Source: Cryptobacteroides sp934698975
GTDB lineage: Bacteria; Bacteroidota; Bacteroidia; Bacteroidales; UBA932
Assembly: GCA_934698975.1 (NCBI GenBank)
Contig: CAKUVR010000001.1
Coordinates: forward strand, 1 to 64,000
Reading direction: 5' to 3'
Length of the DNA stretch: 64,000 nucleotides
Below the pieces are notes generated by a model. It saw only the letters and a program-made list of their open reading frames with translations, was not told the origin of the DNA and searched no databases. Shown one piece after another: positions 52,754 to 62,297 of this stretch. Each line of letters starts with the position of its first letter. Positions within the stretch are counted from its first letter, which is position 1. Made by a program: the position numbers and the translations under genes.

Positions 52754-53917
52754 TTATAATATTCCCAAATTTTTATCAATCAACCTGTTGAGGGTGCGCA
52801 CAGACTCACCGGTGGAAAGACCGTCAGGTTCGGTGCCGAAGCAGTAATCCACCAGCCTGTCAACCGTGGAGGTCGCCACATGCATCCTTGTGTCGCAGGA
52901 AGCGTAGTAGATGAAGACCTTCCCGTCCTCATCAGCGATCCAACCGTTCGTGAACAGCACATTCATCACATCCCCGACATATTCCTCACCCTCCGGAGCC
53001 ATGAAGAACCCCGCAGGCTCAGCAATCACCTTCGAAGGATCCTCCAAAGATGTCATGTACAGGTAAAGAACGTAGCGAAGTCCTGAAGCACAGCCCCTTA
53101 CGCCATGCGCCAGATGCAGCCACCCTTTCGGTGTCCTGATCGGAGCCGGCCCCTCACCGTTCTTAAGCTCTTTGATTGTGTGATAGTGGCGCAGGTTGAT
53201 GATCTTCTCATCCTTAACCTCTGCGTTCGTGATGTCATCCACAAGAGCCCAGCCGATCCCTCCACCGTTGCCGGCATCAATAAATCCGTCCTGTGGCCTT
53301 GTGTAAAGGGCATATTTCCCGTCCACGAACTCAGGATGAAGCACGACATTCCTCTGCTGCGAGTCAGACTTGAGGTCAGGGAGCCTGTCCCAATGGATCA
53401 AATCCTTTGTCCTTGCGATTCCCGCGCAGGCCACAGCCGAGGACAAATCCCCTGCCGGAGCGGAAGGGTCCTTGCGCTCCACGCAGAACAGCCCGTAGAT
53501 CCAGCCGTCCTCGTGGGCGGTAAGCCTCATGTCATAGACATTGGTGGCCGGCTCGCCATATTCAGGCATTGTGATAGGTCTGTCCCAGAAACGGAAGTTG
53601 TCCACCCCGTTCGGACTCTCGGCGATCGCAAAGAATGATTTCCTGTCAGCGCCCTCGACACGGACGGCAAGAACGTATTTCCCGTTCCATTTGATGGCTC
53701 CGGAATTGAACGTCGCATGGATTCCGAACCTCTCCTCAAGATAAGGATTAGTCACAGGATCAAGGTCATACCTCCAAAACAAAGGGGCATGAGCACCGGT
53801 AAGCACCGGATTCTTGTACCTTTCATAGACTCCGTTGACATAGACAGGTTCGTTCTTCAATGAGACCAGCTTTTCGTGTTCGGCCTCCAACCACTTCAAT
53901 CTTTCTTCAAAATCCAT
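52754..53917 (-). CDS. GH130 4-O-beta-D-mannosyl-D-glucose phosphorylase
   Basis: The 387-residue cytoplasmic enzyme should cleave mannosyl-beta-1,4-glucose with phosphate to mannose 1-phosphate and glucose. The sequence follows the Bacteroides fragilis enzyme closely as I recall it: KNPVLTGAHAPLFWRYDLDP, VRVEGADRKSFFAIAESPNG, NVYDMRLTAHEDGWIYGLFC with the catalytic aspartate at about 129, QQRNVVLHPEFVDGKYALYT and RPQDGFIDAGNGGGIGWALV. These are GH130 subfamily 1 features rather than mannan-oligosaccharide phosphorylase features. The start at 53917 (ATG) is chosen over an upstream TTG at 53938. The GH26 gene precedes it by 43 bases. Confidence 0.94.
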   Translation of the reverse strand: MDFEERLKWLEAEHEKLVSLKNEPVYVNGVYERYKNPVLTGAHAPLFWRYDLDPVTNPYLEERFGIHATFNSGAIKWNGKYVLAVRVEGADRKSFFAIAESPNGVDNFRFWDRPITMPEYGEPATNVYDMRLTAHEDGWIYGLFCVERKDPSAPAGDLSSAVACAGIARTKDLIHWDRLPDLKSDSQQRNVVLHPEFVDGKYALYTRPQDGFIDAGNGGGIGWALVDDITNAEVKDEKIINLRHYHTIKELKNGEGPAPIRTPKGWLHLAHGVRGCASGLRYVLYLYMTSLEDPSKVIAEPAGFFMAPEGEEYVGDVMNVLFTNGWIADEDGKVFIYYASCDTRMHVATSTVDRLVDYCFGTEPDGLSTGESVRTLNRLIDKNLGIL

Positions 53918-53960
53918 CTCAAATATATTCTTTATCAAAATTCAAAATACTCTCTTCCTA

Positions 53961-55094
53961 TTATTTCAGGAATATGGTCCTGTCGTCTCCGCAAAACTCC
54001 TTGAAATTCTCAGCATCGGCGGAACCCTCGAAAGGAGCGAAATAATGCCCCGGCTTGTCCCAAGCGTTCCTCCAAGTCAAGACATAGCAGACCGGGGCGT
54101 CCTTGAGATTCTCCAGCAGGACATCGGTCCACCAACGAGAATCCGGAGTGGACTCAAAGCCAGTCTCACTGAGCGCAAGCAGTTTTCCGTGGGCGTCAGC
54201 GATGCCGGACAGAAGTTCCATGTCCGAACGCAGCACCTTGCCGAAGTAGGCGTTGGCTTCCTCAATCCTTTCAGAGTCGGTCTTGGTGGAATCAGCGGAG
54301 GCGTAGTCGTAGTGGTCCACCCCGATGATGTCAACGTTCCCGTCACCCGGATAACGGCTGTAGAAACTCTCCTCGGTAAGGTTAGAGTTCGGGGAATATA
54401 CCCACACTAGGTTTCTGAGCCCTCGGGTCACGGCAAGATATTCATGAGTCATTGAATATAATTCCTTGTACTGCTCCTCAGTGCAGCAGGAGGCGCCCCA
54501 CCAGAACCAGCCACCGAGATTCTCATGCCACGGTCGGAATATCACCGGAATCATCTCGCCCTTTGAGTCCTTCAAGGAGCCAAGGAAATCAGCCGCCCTG
54601 GAAAGCCATTCCATGAACAATTCGTGGTTCGCTCCACCCTCCAGAACTCCAGCCACGGCCTGGTCCGAGCTGACATCCCAGGCGTCACCTCCGGTCTGCG
54701 GATTGCGCGGATGCCATGAGAATGTCACTGCCCCGCCCCTCTCATAGTGGGTCACGGCGGCCCTGCGCATAAGGCTGAACGGGACATTGTCCAGATTCGC
54801 CTCGTCTCCAAGTTCGATTCCGCCCAGATCAAAGCCAACCCCGGCCGGGAACAGCCCGCAGACGGACTTGACATCCGAACGGTCGAGAGGGTCGCCCTGG
54901 GCATCCTCAACCTTCCACGAATGGCCATAGACGAGGTCATCCTGATGGAAGTACATGAACCTACCTTCTAAGGAAGCCGTCTTCAGTGTCGTCATCAATT
55001 CGTTTGCGCCTTTGTCAAGATGAGGCCACTCGGCCTTGGGGGCGCAACCAGCGGCGATAACCGCCACGGAAATCATTGTCAACAGTCCTTTCAT
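53961..55094 (-). CDS. GH26 endo-beta-1,4-mannanase lipoprotein
   Basis: The 377-residue product has a lipoprotein signal (MISVAVIAAGC) and a GH26 TIM barrel. The acid/base glutamate E191 is in FRPWHENLGGWFWWG and the nucleophile E310 is in LLALSETGFES; VDIIGVDHYDY is the strand 6 block. GGAVTFSWHPRNP is also standard. It should cut mannan or glucomannan chains at the surface or in the periplasm. ATG 55094 lies two bases after the GH5 stop codon, so translation is likely coupled. No carbohydrate-binding module is attached. Confidence 0.93.
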   Translation of the reverse strand: MKGLLTMISVAVIAAGCAPKAEWPHLDKGANELMTTLKTASLEGRFMYFHQDDLVYGHSWKVEDAQGDPLDRSDVKSVCGLFPAGVGFDLGGIELGDEANLDNVPFSLMRRAAVTHYERGGAVTFSWHPRNPQTGGDAWDVSSDQAVAGVLEGGANHELFMEWLSRAADFLGSLKDSKGEMIPVIFRPWHENLGGWFWWGASCCTEEQYKELYSMTHEYLAVTRGLRNLVWVYSPNSNLTEESFYSRYPGDGNVDIIGVDHYDYASADSTKTDSERIEEANAYFGKVLRSDMELLSGIADAHGKLLALSETGFESTPDSRWWTDVLLENLKDAPVCYVLTWRNAWDKPGHYFAPFEGSADAENFKEFCGDDRTIFLK

Positions 55095-55096
55095 AA

Positions 55097-56689
55097 TCAA
55101 TATTTCGGTGCCTTGTTATAGACTGACTCAAGAGTGTAGCTGATTCCTTCTTTGTAGAAACCGTCCGAGCAGGTCTCCACGATCTGTTTGCTGTAGACCG
55201 GGTCAAGATATTCACCGGTCTCGTGGTTGATGATGCCATAGGTCTCTCCATTGGCTCCGACAGCCCCGTTCTCCCAGATGAAACCGCTGATTCCGAAGGT
55301 CTTGGCACATTTGCTGACATATTCAAGCCAATAGAGCTGGAACTTGCGGGCGGTGGCATCGGTTCTGTTCGTGCAGCCATATTCACCCATATAGACCGGC
55401 ACGCCCTTCTCCACATAGGCCTTGTAGAACTTGTAGCAGGTCTCCTTGTGGAAGTCCTCCGAATAGTTTGAATCCGAAAGGTTTGAGCGCCTTGTGTGCC
55501 CCCAGTCATTTGCATCACCTGTCTGACAGAACGCGTAAGGAGTGTAGTTGTGAAAGCTTACCATAACCCTCTTCGCCGGGTCATCCGGCAGCGCAAAGCC
55601 ATCGTTGAGGGTGAAGGACGGATCCGCGGCATAGCCCGGCACACCGAGCCACCTTTGAGCATTGTTGCCTCCCGTGGCACGCACCGCATCCACAAACGTT
55701 TGGTTCCACTCATTGAGTATGTCGTTCTGCTTTTTCTTTCCAGCGGCGCTCTTATAGTCCTCGCTCCAGCCCCAATGACCGTCCTGGATTTCGTTGAAGG
55801 ACTCGAAGATCAGGAAATCACCCTTGTCCTTGAATCTCTCGGCGATCTGGGTCCAGACTGCATTGATCTCTGCCTTGATCTGGGAGTTGACAGCGGCATC
55901 AGCGGCAGCTCCACGGATGTTGAGCCAATGGGTGGTGTATGAGCCGTTCTTGAAGTCCAACGAGCCGTCGTGGTGGATGTTGATGATCGTGTTGAGACCG
56001 GCCTGTTCAGCCCAATCCACAAGCTCGGCAACCCTATCAAGGCGGTCATCAATCTTGTAGTCCGGAGCAGATCCTATGTGGCCAAGCCATGTGATCGGAA
56101 TCCTCACGGACTTGAAGCCTTTGGATTTCAGACTGGTGAACACAGACTTGGACAGTTTTTGACCGTTCGTCCAGTACCCTTCGATGGCTTTCTCGGAACT
56201 TCCGTCAAAAGCGTCCATCTGGTTGCCGATGTTCAGTCCGAGGCCTAATCTCTCCGCCATCTTCCATGCGTCGTTATCTCCCTTGTCCGGTTCTGTCGGA
56301 GTCTCAGGCTCAACCGGTTTCTCCTTGCCGGGCTGCGAGATCGAAACCTCCTGCGAGAGTGATCCGCTCTTGATGGTAATCACAGCAGCGCGAGCCTCGT
56401 AAGTCTCGTTTGACGCCACCTTGACAGGATAGTCAATCTTAAACTTTGAATATGTCCCGTCAGTCACCGTGACCCAGTTCTGACTAGCCACGGCAGTAGG
56501 TCTTGCCGGAGCCGTGACGCTTACCGTGAAACTGCCGCCCTCAACAGGGGCCTCATAACTAACAGGAGACACAGTCATCGTTGTCGGAGCCTCCGGCTCA
56601 GGTGTTGGCGTCTCATTCTCCTTCTCTCCGCAGGAGAATAGCAGTGCCGCGGTCAGGAATATTGCCGAAAATCTCAATCGCATATTCAT
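55097..56689 (-). CDS. BACON-GH5 endoglycanase lipoprotein
   Basis: The 530-residue product has lipobox LLFSC (C20), a BACON domain (about 38-120: VSPVSYEAPVEGGSFTVSVT, then QEVSISQPG), a proline/glutamate linker and a GH5 barrel (about 140-525). Catalytic glutamates are E300 in IFESFNEIQDG and E436 in VYMGEYGCTN. RLGLGLNIGNQMDAFDG and KSVRIPITWLGHIG resemble GH5 subfamily 4, which includes endo-glucanases, xyloglucanases and glucomannan-active enzymes. It should be displayed at the surface and complement GH26 by cutting glucosyl-containing stretches. The subfamily is a judgement by eye. Confidence 0.9.
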   Translation of the reverse strand: MNMRLRFSAIFLTAALLFSCGEKENETPTPEPEAPTTMTVSPVSYEAPVEGGSFTVSVTAPARPTAVASQNWVTVTDGTYSKFKIDYPVKVASNETYEARAAVITIKSGSLSQEVSISQPGKEKPVEPETPTEPDKGDNDAWKMAERLGLGLNIGNQMDAFDGSSEKAIEGYWTNGQKLSKSVFTSLKSKGFKSVRIPITWLGHIGSAPDYKIDDRLDRVAELVDWAEQAGLNTIINIHHDGSLDFKNGSYTTHWLNIRGAAADAAVNSQIKAEINAVWTQIAERFKDKGDFLIFESFNEIQDGHWGWSEDYKSAAGKKKQNDILNEWNQTFVDAVRATGGNNAQRWLGVPGYAADPSFTLNDGFALPDDPAKRVMVSFHNYTPYAFCQTGDANDWGHTRRSNLSDSNYSEDFHKETCYKFYKAYVEKGVPVYMGEYGCTNRTDATARKFQLYWLEYVSKCAKTFGISGFIWENGAVGANGETYGIINHETGEYLDPVYSKQIVETCSDGFYKEGISYTLESVYNKAPKY

Positions 56690-56767
56690 TTAAAATTTTC
56701 AAGTTCGTTTTGACCACCTTTCCAGTGGATTGCGGCTTTTTCAAAATGTTGTCAGCCGATTTGGATC

Positions 56768-56793
56768 CCGGAGGAGGTTTCACCCTCCCCCGG
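56768..56793 (-). other. Intercistronic hairpin between the binding-protein and hydrolase genes
   Basis: On the minus strand CCGGGGGAGG and CCTCCTCCGG form a ten-base-pair stem with one mismatch around a six-base loop. It lies about 20 bases after the stop of the IPT lipoprotein gene. No T-run follows, so partial termination, processing or message protection are all possible. The rest of 56690-56812 shows nothing clear. Confidence 0.6.
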
Positions 56794-56812
56794 AATAATG
56801 TCATGATAGATT

Positions 56813-59218
56813 CTACAAGAACGCTATCTTCTTAACTGTAACGCCCTTGCCTTGGACGATAAGGGCACTGCCCCACCATGCTTTAGTCGTCAGCTTGGTA
56901 AAGATAGGCTTGGTGGCCTTGAAACTGACGTAACCCTTTCCGAAGGCCTCAGGAGAGTTCTCAGCATTTAACTGGTTAGCCTTCCCCGGCATATTCAGAT
57001 CATTAAGTTCACCCCAGTGACCGTCAAAGAGTTGGATCTGCCAATCGGTTTCGGACTTCGCAGAGAAATAGATTCTGATCTCGCAGTCCTCTTCCAGACC
57101 AGCGTTCACCCAGTCATCCTCAGTTCCGATCTCAAGATTATTGTTATAGTCATCTCCGGTGTACAATTCACCTTCCCAGATGACCTTCTCGGTCGCTCCG
57201 TAGTGGATGAGACTTACACCCTTGATGACAGCACCTTCACCCTGGCACTGGAACGCTCCGCCCCAACCGGTGTCCTGATTGATGAGCTGGGCAAGAATCT
57301 CCGCAGTCACATTGAATGCGAAATATCCTGCAGAAGCATCACAATTGTTAGGAGTGATTGTGTCAGCACCATCTATTTCGGCAAATTTGAACGGATCTCC
57401 CCAATGACCAGCGTAGGTCTTGATCTGCCACCAATCATTGTAAGTGGTGAAGTAAACTCTGATGACGTCACCCTCTGCGATACCTATCTCCTGGAAAGCA
57501 TTAGGTGCACCGAGATAAGGAGAATTACCCCAACTTGCAAGATCCTCGGAGCCTTCCCAAATGAATATCTCGGTGTAAGGGGCTGTGATCTCGAACGGAA
57601 CAGGCCAGTTGAATGTCTCACCTGTCACGAGGGTGATTCCCAGACGATAGACTCCAGGGCCGACTCCTTCAGGGATTTCGAATGACATGAAATCATCTGT
57701 CCTGCTGACAAATGAGACGACTTTCTTTCCCTTAATAGTGACGGACTCGATGTTCTGGAGATTGGTTCCGGTGATCGATACCTGACGGCCCACGCTGAAT
57801 GAAGGCTTTGTGAAGGTGATGGAGACAGCCTCATCGTAAGTGATCTCCACATTGCCTGAAACAGATTCGTAGCCGTTGGCAGCGGTCACTGTGAACGGGC
57901 CGTTATAGGCCTCGCGGGCCACAGTGACGGTGATCTTCTCTGGGCTGTCTATTACATATTCACAAGTGATGAACCCTTGCACATCGTCTCCGTTCTTGAC
58001 ACCCGTGACGAGGTCAAGGTCGGTTCCGCTGAGCTCAATCTTGTCCTTTCCGGCCACAGCTGAAGTCTTGTCAACCCCGGTGATCACCGGCTTCACAACC
58101 ACGATTTCAGGCGTTGTAGCCTGCTTTCCGGACTGAAGGGTCACGGTGACAGCACCATCCTTGGCCGCAGCTGGAATGTCAGCGTAGAGTTTTCCGTCTT
58201 TAAGGACGAATGAGGCTTCTGCATTGTTGAACTCAAGCTTGGTCACAAGGTCAAGATCCGAGCCAGTGATTTCCACTGAGCCACCAGCCTTGTAACGGCC
58301 ATCTTTCGCCAGTGATGCGATTCCGAGGTCGGCTACTGTGACAGTCTCGATTTCTCCCGCAGAAAATGTCTTGCCAGCGAATGAGGTCAATGTGATCTCT
58401 CCGTCTGTGGCTGACGCTGGGAGATTGAATGTGAGTGCTGTGGCATCTTCGCTGCAAGTGAACTCAACACCGCTTGCTCCGACAAGGTCAATGGTCTGAA
58501 TCATGTCAAGATGCTCACCTGTGACAGTGACGACATCACCAGACTTGTAGGTGGTCTTCTTAGCTGTCACCACAGTAGGATCCCCGACAGTCAGTTCCTC
58601 CTTGGAATAAACAATGTTAGGGATGGTCTGCTCATCCTCAAGCTCGTTCACGTCACCGATCTGGACATAACCGCTGACCGCATTGGCCGGAAGCTTGACC
58701 TTCAACTCGTGACGAGACTGGCTTACAAACTCTGTCGCCCTTACATCTCCTCCGAAGATAACCTCTTTGACGATGTTGAGATATTCACCGGTGATGGTGA
58801 TGACATCCCCGGAAAGGGCCTCTGCAGGTGCGAATGAAGCAATCTCCATCGGTTCGGTGAAAGTAAGGGACGAGAGGCTTGAATGTTCATTGCCGTCCTT
58901 GTCCACAATAGTGATCTTGCCCGGCTCAGGTCCTTCTAGAGGAATTTTGAAACGGATTTCAGAATGCTTGCCTGATTCCACAACCTCGTACTCTGTGATT
59001 GAGACACCACCTTGGAGCCGGATCTCAGACACGTCCTGAAGGTTGCTTCCGAGAATGCGGAGCTCGCCTCCACGCATCGCTGGCTCCGGAGCGAAGGCAG
59101 CAAGCTTCACACCGTCTCCGTACGGATCGGTGTCCAGTTCCTTCTGTCCGCAACCTGTCAGACCGACAAACGCAGAGCAGAGAGCTATGAGTGCTGAATA
59201 TCTAAATATCTTTTTCAT
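56813..59218 (-). CDS. IPT/TIG-repeat surface lipoprotein
   Basis: The 801-residue product has a lipoprotein signal (YSALIALCSAFVGLTGC) and about six IPT/TIG repeats in about 35-530, each with a variant of SFAPAEALSGDVITITGEYL. The C-terminal third has two similar modules with IWEGSEDLASW and IWEGELYTGDDYNN, which look like tandem carbohydrate-binding beta-sandwiches (tryptophan-rich DWWQIKTYAGHWGDPF and DWQIQLFDGHWGELND). It is probably a second surface glycan-binding protein. The start at 59218 has a GGAGG site eight bases upstream; the ATG at 59233 overlaps that site. Confidence 0.82.
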   Translation of the reverse strand: MKKIFRYSALIALCSAFVGLTGCGQKELDTDPYGDGVKLAAFAPEPAMRGGELRILGSNLQDVSEIRLQGGVSITEYEVVESGKHSEIRFKIPLEGPEPGKITIVDKDGNEHSSLSSLTFTEPMEIASFAPAEALSGDVITITGEYLNIVKEVIFGGDVRATEFVSQSRHELKVKLPANAVSGYVQIGDVNELEDEQTIPNIVYSKEELTVGDPTVVTAKKTTYKSGDVVTVTGEHLDMIQTIDLVGASGVEFTCSEDATALTFNLPASATDGEITLTSFAGKTFSAGEIETVTVADLGIASLAKDGRYKAGGSVEITGSDLDLVTKLEFNNAEASFVLKDGKLYADIPAAAKDGAVTVTLQSGKQATTPEIVVVKPVITGVDKTSAVAGKDKIELSGTDLDLVTGVKNGDDVQGFITCEYVIDSPEKITVTVAREAYNGPFTVTAANGYESVSGNVEITYDEAVSITFTKPSFSVGRQVSITGTNLQNIESVTIKGKKVVSFVSRTDDFMSFEIPEGVGPGVYRLGITLVTGETFNWPVPFEITAPYTEIFIWEGSEDLASWGNSPYLGAPNAFQEIGIAEGDVIRVYFTTYNDWWQIKTYAGHWGDPFKFAEIDGADTITPNNCDASAGYFAFNVTAEILAQLINQDTGWGGAFQCQGEGAVIKGVSLIHYGATEKVIWEGELYTGDDYNNNLEIGTEDDWVNAGLEEDCEIRIYFSAKSETDWQIQLFDGHWGELNDLNMPGKANQLNAENSPEAFGKGYVSFKATKPIFTKLTTKAWWGSALIVQGKGVTVKKIAFL

Positions 59219-59236
59219 GTTCTTTTCCTCCATTCA

Positions 59237-60502
59237 TTATTTGTAAGGGACAGCACGGATGTTGTCGATCTGGATCAACGGAGAGCAAGGTGTTCCCTCT
59301 GCTTCTCCAGCAGCCATAAAGATCTCAAAACCAGAGAACGAGTCGGCAGAAAGCACACCAGATGCCTTTGTTCCATCCCAGTACCAAACAAAGTCGCTAG
59401 AGAACGGGAATGTCACAGTAATCCATTTTCCGCCTGTGTCAAATGATCCAGTCGCCTTCCAAGGCTTGTACAGCGCACGTGGAAGAGAAATCGCGTCATC
59501 ATGGAAATAGGTGTTGTTTGCAGTGGCGAGGGTGCACATGCCAAGACTTGCGAAGTAGATCTGCATCGGGCATCCAGTCCATGGATGATCCTCAGGAATG
59601 CGCATCTCGAACTTGAGAGCCATGTTGGCGAAATCCGTGAAATCAACGACTTTTCTAAGGTCAATTCCTTCAGGGTCATCGTAAGTCTCCGGAGTGTTCC
59701 AGTTGCCCGGCCAATACTCAAAGTGGTAGCCCGTGTCACCCCAGTCGGTACCGTCAGCCTTGAGGCCACCGGCATCGTAGAGTTGAAGATAGTTGCCGTC
59801 CAGCGAGTTCTCATCGCTTTGAATAGTCATGGCATGCCAACCATGGTTTCCACGGGCATCATCGAAGCTGAACAGCATGCCACGGCTGTCTTTGTACTGG
59901 AAGATGGACTGGGCGGTTCCTGATTCGGTTGTCACCTTGATCTTGCCAGGCTGCGCGCCTTCAGGGACCACAACGTCAAATGAATTGATTGTCACATTGG
60001 AGATTGCGGTAGCCTCAGCACCTGGGAATTCAACCGTGAGAGGCTCAGCGAAATAGTTGCCGGTGATGGTGACAGTCTCGCCAGGATCAGCCCACTCGAA
60101 AGACATTCCATTCACCTTCGGCAAAGGAAGAAGCACCTTGAAGTCATAGTCAACCACTGTGCTGTCCTTGGTGATGAGGTACATCTTGTCAGTCGTGACA
60201 ACAGGCAGATTCTTAGGAACGGCCACGACAAGGGTCTCGTCAGTCATGTAGCTGGTGTTCAGAATGGCCGGTTGGTCATTGAAATAGATGTCATGGACAC
60301 TCTTGAGGTTCTCGCCCACGATGCAGATGATCTGCTCAAGGCTTGCCGATGTGATGGTCACATCCTGATCCGCAGGCCTTACGAAATGAACGGTCGGCTT
60401 GCCGTCAGCCTGTCTGAAACGATCCGGGTAGTCAGCCCTGTCGCAGGAGAAAAGGCCAGCCACACAGAGAGCGGCAACAAAATATTTTATGATTGATTTC
60501 AT
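59237..60502 (-). CDS. Surface glycan-binding protein (SGBP-B type)
   Basis: The 421-residue product has a lipoprotein signal (FVAALCVAGLFSC). Two IPT-like modules fill about 35-215 (VTITSASLEQIICIVGENL and GETVTITGNYFAEPLTVEFP). A C-terminal binding domain follows in about 220-421, with DDARGNHGWHAMTIQSD, YHFEYWPGNWNT and FVWYWDGTKASG. This is the layout of glycan-binding surface proteins encoded just after SusD in Bacteroides xyloglucan and mannan loci. The stop is 18 bases before the IPT gene start. Confidence 0.85.
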   Translation of the reverse strand: MKSIIKYFVAALCVAGLFSCDRADYPDRFRQADGKPTVHFVRPADQDVTITSASLEQIICIVGENLKSVHDIYFNDQPAILNTSYMTDETLVVAVPKNLPVVTTDKMYLITKDSTVVDYDFKVLLPLPKVNGMSFEWADPGETVTITGNYFAEPLTVEFPGAEATAISNVTINSFDVVVPEGAQPGKIKVTTESGTAQSIFQYKDSRGMLFSFDDARGNHGWHAMTIQSDENSLDGNYLQLYDAGGLKADGTDWGDTGYHFEYWPGNWNTPETYDDPEGIDLRKVVDFTDFANMALKFEMRIPEDHPWTGCPMQIYFASLGMCTLATANNTYFHDDAISLPRALYKPWKATGSFDTGGKWITVTFPFSSDFVWYWDGTKASGVLSADSFSGFEIFMAAGEAEGTPCSPLIQIDNIRAVPYK

Positions 60503-60516
60503 AAGTTACTCACTGA

Positions 60517-62280
60517 TTAAAAGTCATATTTATAAGTCTCACGGACGTCAACATGGACTCCCTCAACATCCGATCCCATGTTAGGGTTGAGGACAACGTC
60601 CTCTGACGGGAACGGCATTGTGAACATGGAAGCCTTTACATCGACAAGCTCCTCATCACCCTTGTACTTGATCTCGGAGTTGTCCCAAGCGTTGGCTCCA
60701 GGACCGACATATTCACCGGTAGCGTCAAGGACATAGTTGCCGTAAGCCTTTGAAAGGCCATCCCACGATGACCTTCTCTGGGCAAGAAGCTCGGAGATGC
60801 AGCTGTTCACATCATAGTAGGAACGACGTACGAAATCGTACCAGCGGTCACCCTCAAGAGCAAGCTCAAGACGGCGCTCTTTCCAGACGTCTTCGAATGT
60901 GACAGACTTCAGCGGCTCCGCATGGGCACGCTCACGAACCTTATTGACATATTCAAGAGCGGAAGCTGCATCGCCGGTCAGTACACATGCCTCGGCATAG
61001 ACAAGGTAGATGTCGCTGAGCCTCAGGATGTGAGTAGGAAGCTGGTTCGTCATGTTGCTGGCATGAGTTCCAAGAGCGGCCACATGGTCAGCGTCGTCAC
61101 CATAGAGATGCTTGCAATAGTTGGCGCCTGAGCCACACTGGAAGCTTCCGTTAGTGCTGTTAGGCGAATAGCTCGGATCGTAGTAGAAACGGTAGAAGTC
61201 GAATCCACCGAGGTCTGTCCAGAAATAGTTGTACTGGTCTCCGAACATCATCATTGTGGCAGCGCGGCGGTCATCCTTTTCGTTAGCTTTTCTGACTTCC
61301 GGATCCTGGTCAGCTGACACTCCAAAAGCGTCCTGGAGGTCAACAGAAGGGCCTTTCCAGTCTCCCCAGCAGTCACCGAACTCGTCAAAACCACCCATAC
61401 CGACATCACTCTGGATTGAGTTCTGGGCAGTCCAGATGCCTGATGAACTTGTCCAAAGCCATGAGAACAAGCACTCACCTGTCTGCTGGAACACCTTTGG
61501 AGACAGACGGAACACGTCTGAATATACCGGGGTAAGGGATCTGCCGGAATGTTCGATGACATCCTTGGCGTAGTCGCGCGCCTTGGCAAGGTCATTCTGA
61601 TCCAGAGAGCCGGTCACACCAGCCTTGGTGAGGTAAACCTTGGAAAGAAGGGCTTCAGCGGCATAGTAGTCGATGCGGTTATAGACTCCGATGTAAGGAT
61701 TCTTAGGGAGAAGCTCCATAGCCTTCTCAAGGGTCATTATGATATATTCATAGACATCGGCTTTCTGAACCTTCTCAATGTCATTGTAGTTTCCGGCCTT
61801 GATGGACTCGGTGTTGTCGTGGATGATCGGAACGTCTCCGAATGTCCTGACGAGGAAGAAGTAAGCCATGGCCTTCCATGAGAGAGCCTCACCGATGCTT
61901 TGGTTCTTCTTGGCCTGCGATGGTCCTTCGGAACGAAGGATGTTGTTTATCACAGTGTTGCAATGAGCGTTCACCGCCCACAGCGAGTAGGACATATTCT
62001 TAAGATCTCCGTCAGTTCCGTTCACGGTCAGGGTAGTGTAGGCGCTTTGCCCTTGATAGACATTGCCGCACATTGTCTCTGTTCCGTAGATGTAGAAGCG
62101 GATTATGTCGTACCATGGAGAGTTGTAAAGGTAGTTCACACCCTGCTCGCACTGCGTGTCGTTCTTGTAGTACTGCTCGGTTGTGTAGTTGTCCTCTGAC
62201 GGACGGTTGAGGAAGTCGTCGCAGGAAACCGCGCCAAGAGCCAGAATGCCGACCGCAAATGCTTTAACTATATTTTTCAT
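60517..62280 (-). CDS. SusD-family glycan-binding lipoprotein of the glucomannan locus
   Basis: The 587-residue product has a signal ending AVGILALGAVSCDDFLNRPS, the SusD start. Family blocks include EALSWKAMAYFFLVRTFGDV, YIIMTLEKAMELLPKNPY, HILRLSDIYLVYAEACVLTG and the C-terminal WKERRLELALEGDRWYDFVR. A GGAGG site is ten bases before ATG 62280; an upstream TTG in frame is rejected. It should work with the SusC encoded 17 bases upstream. Confidence 0.95.
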   Translation of the reverse strand: MKNIVKAFAVGILALGAVSCDDFLNRPSEDNYTTEQYYKNDTQCEQGVNYLYNSPWYDIIRFYIYGTETMCGNVYQGQSAYTTLTVNGTDGDLKNMSYSLWAVNAHCNTVINNILRSEGPSQAKKNQSIGEALSWKAMAYFFLVRTFGDVPIIHDNTESIKAGNYNDIEKVQKADVYEYIIMTLEKAMELLPKNPYIGVYNRIDYYAAEALLSKVYLTKAGVTGSLDQNDLAKARDYAKDVIEHSGRSLTPVYSDVFRLSPKVFQQTGECLFSWLWTSSSGIWTAQNSIQSDVGMGGFDEFGDCWGDWKGPSVDLQDAFGVSADQDPEVRKANEKDDRRAATMMMFGDQYNYFWTDLGGFDFYRFYYDPSYSPNSTNGSFQCGSGANYCKHLYGDDADHVAALGTHASNMTNQLPTHILRLSDIYLVYAEACVLTGDAASALEYVNKVRERAHAEPLKSVTFEDVWKERRLELALEGDRWYDFVRRSYYDVNSCISELLAQRRSSWDGLSKAYGNYVLDATGEYVGPGANAWDNSEIKYKGDEELVDVKASMFTMPFPSEDVVLNPNMGSDVEGVHVDVRETYKYDF

Positions 62281-62297
62281 TGTCTTTTCCTCCAAAA

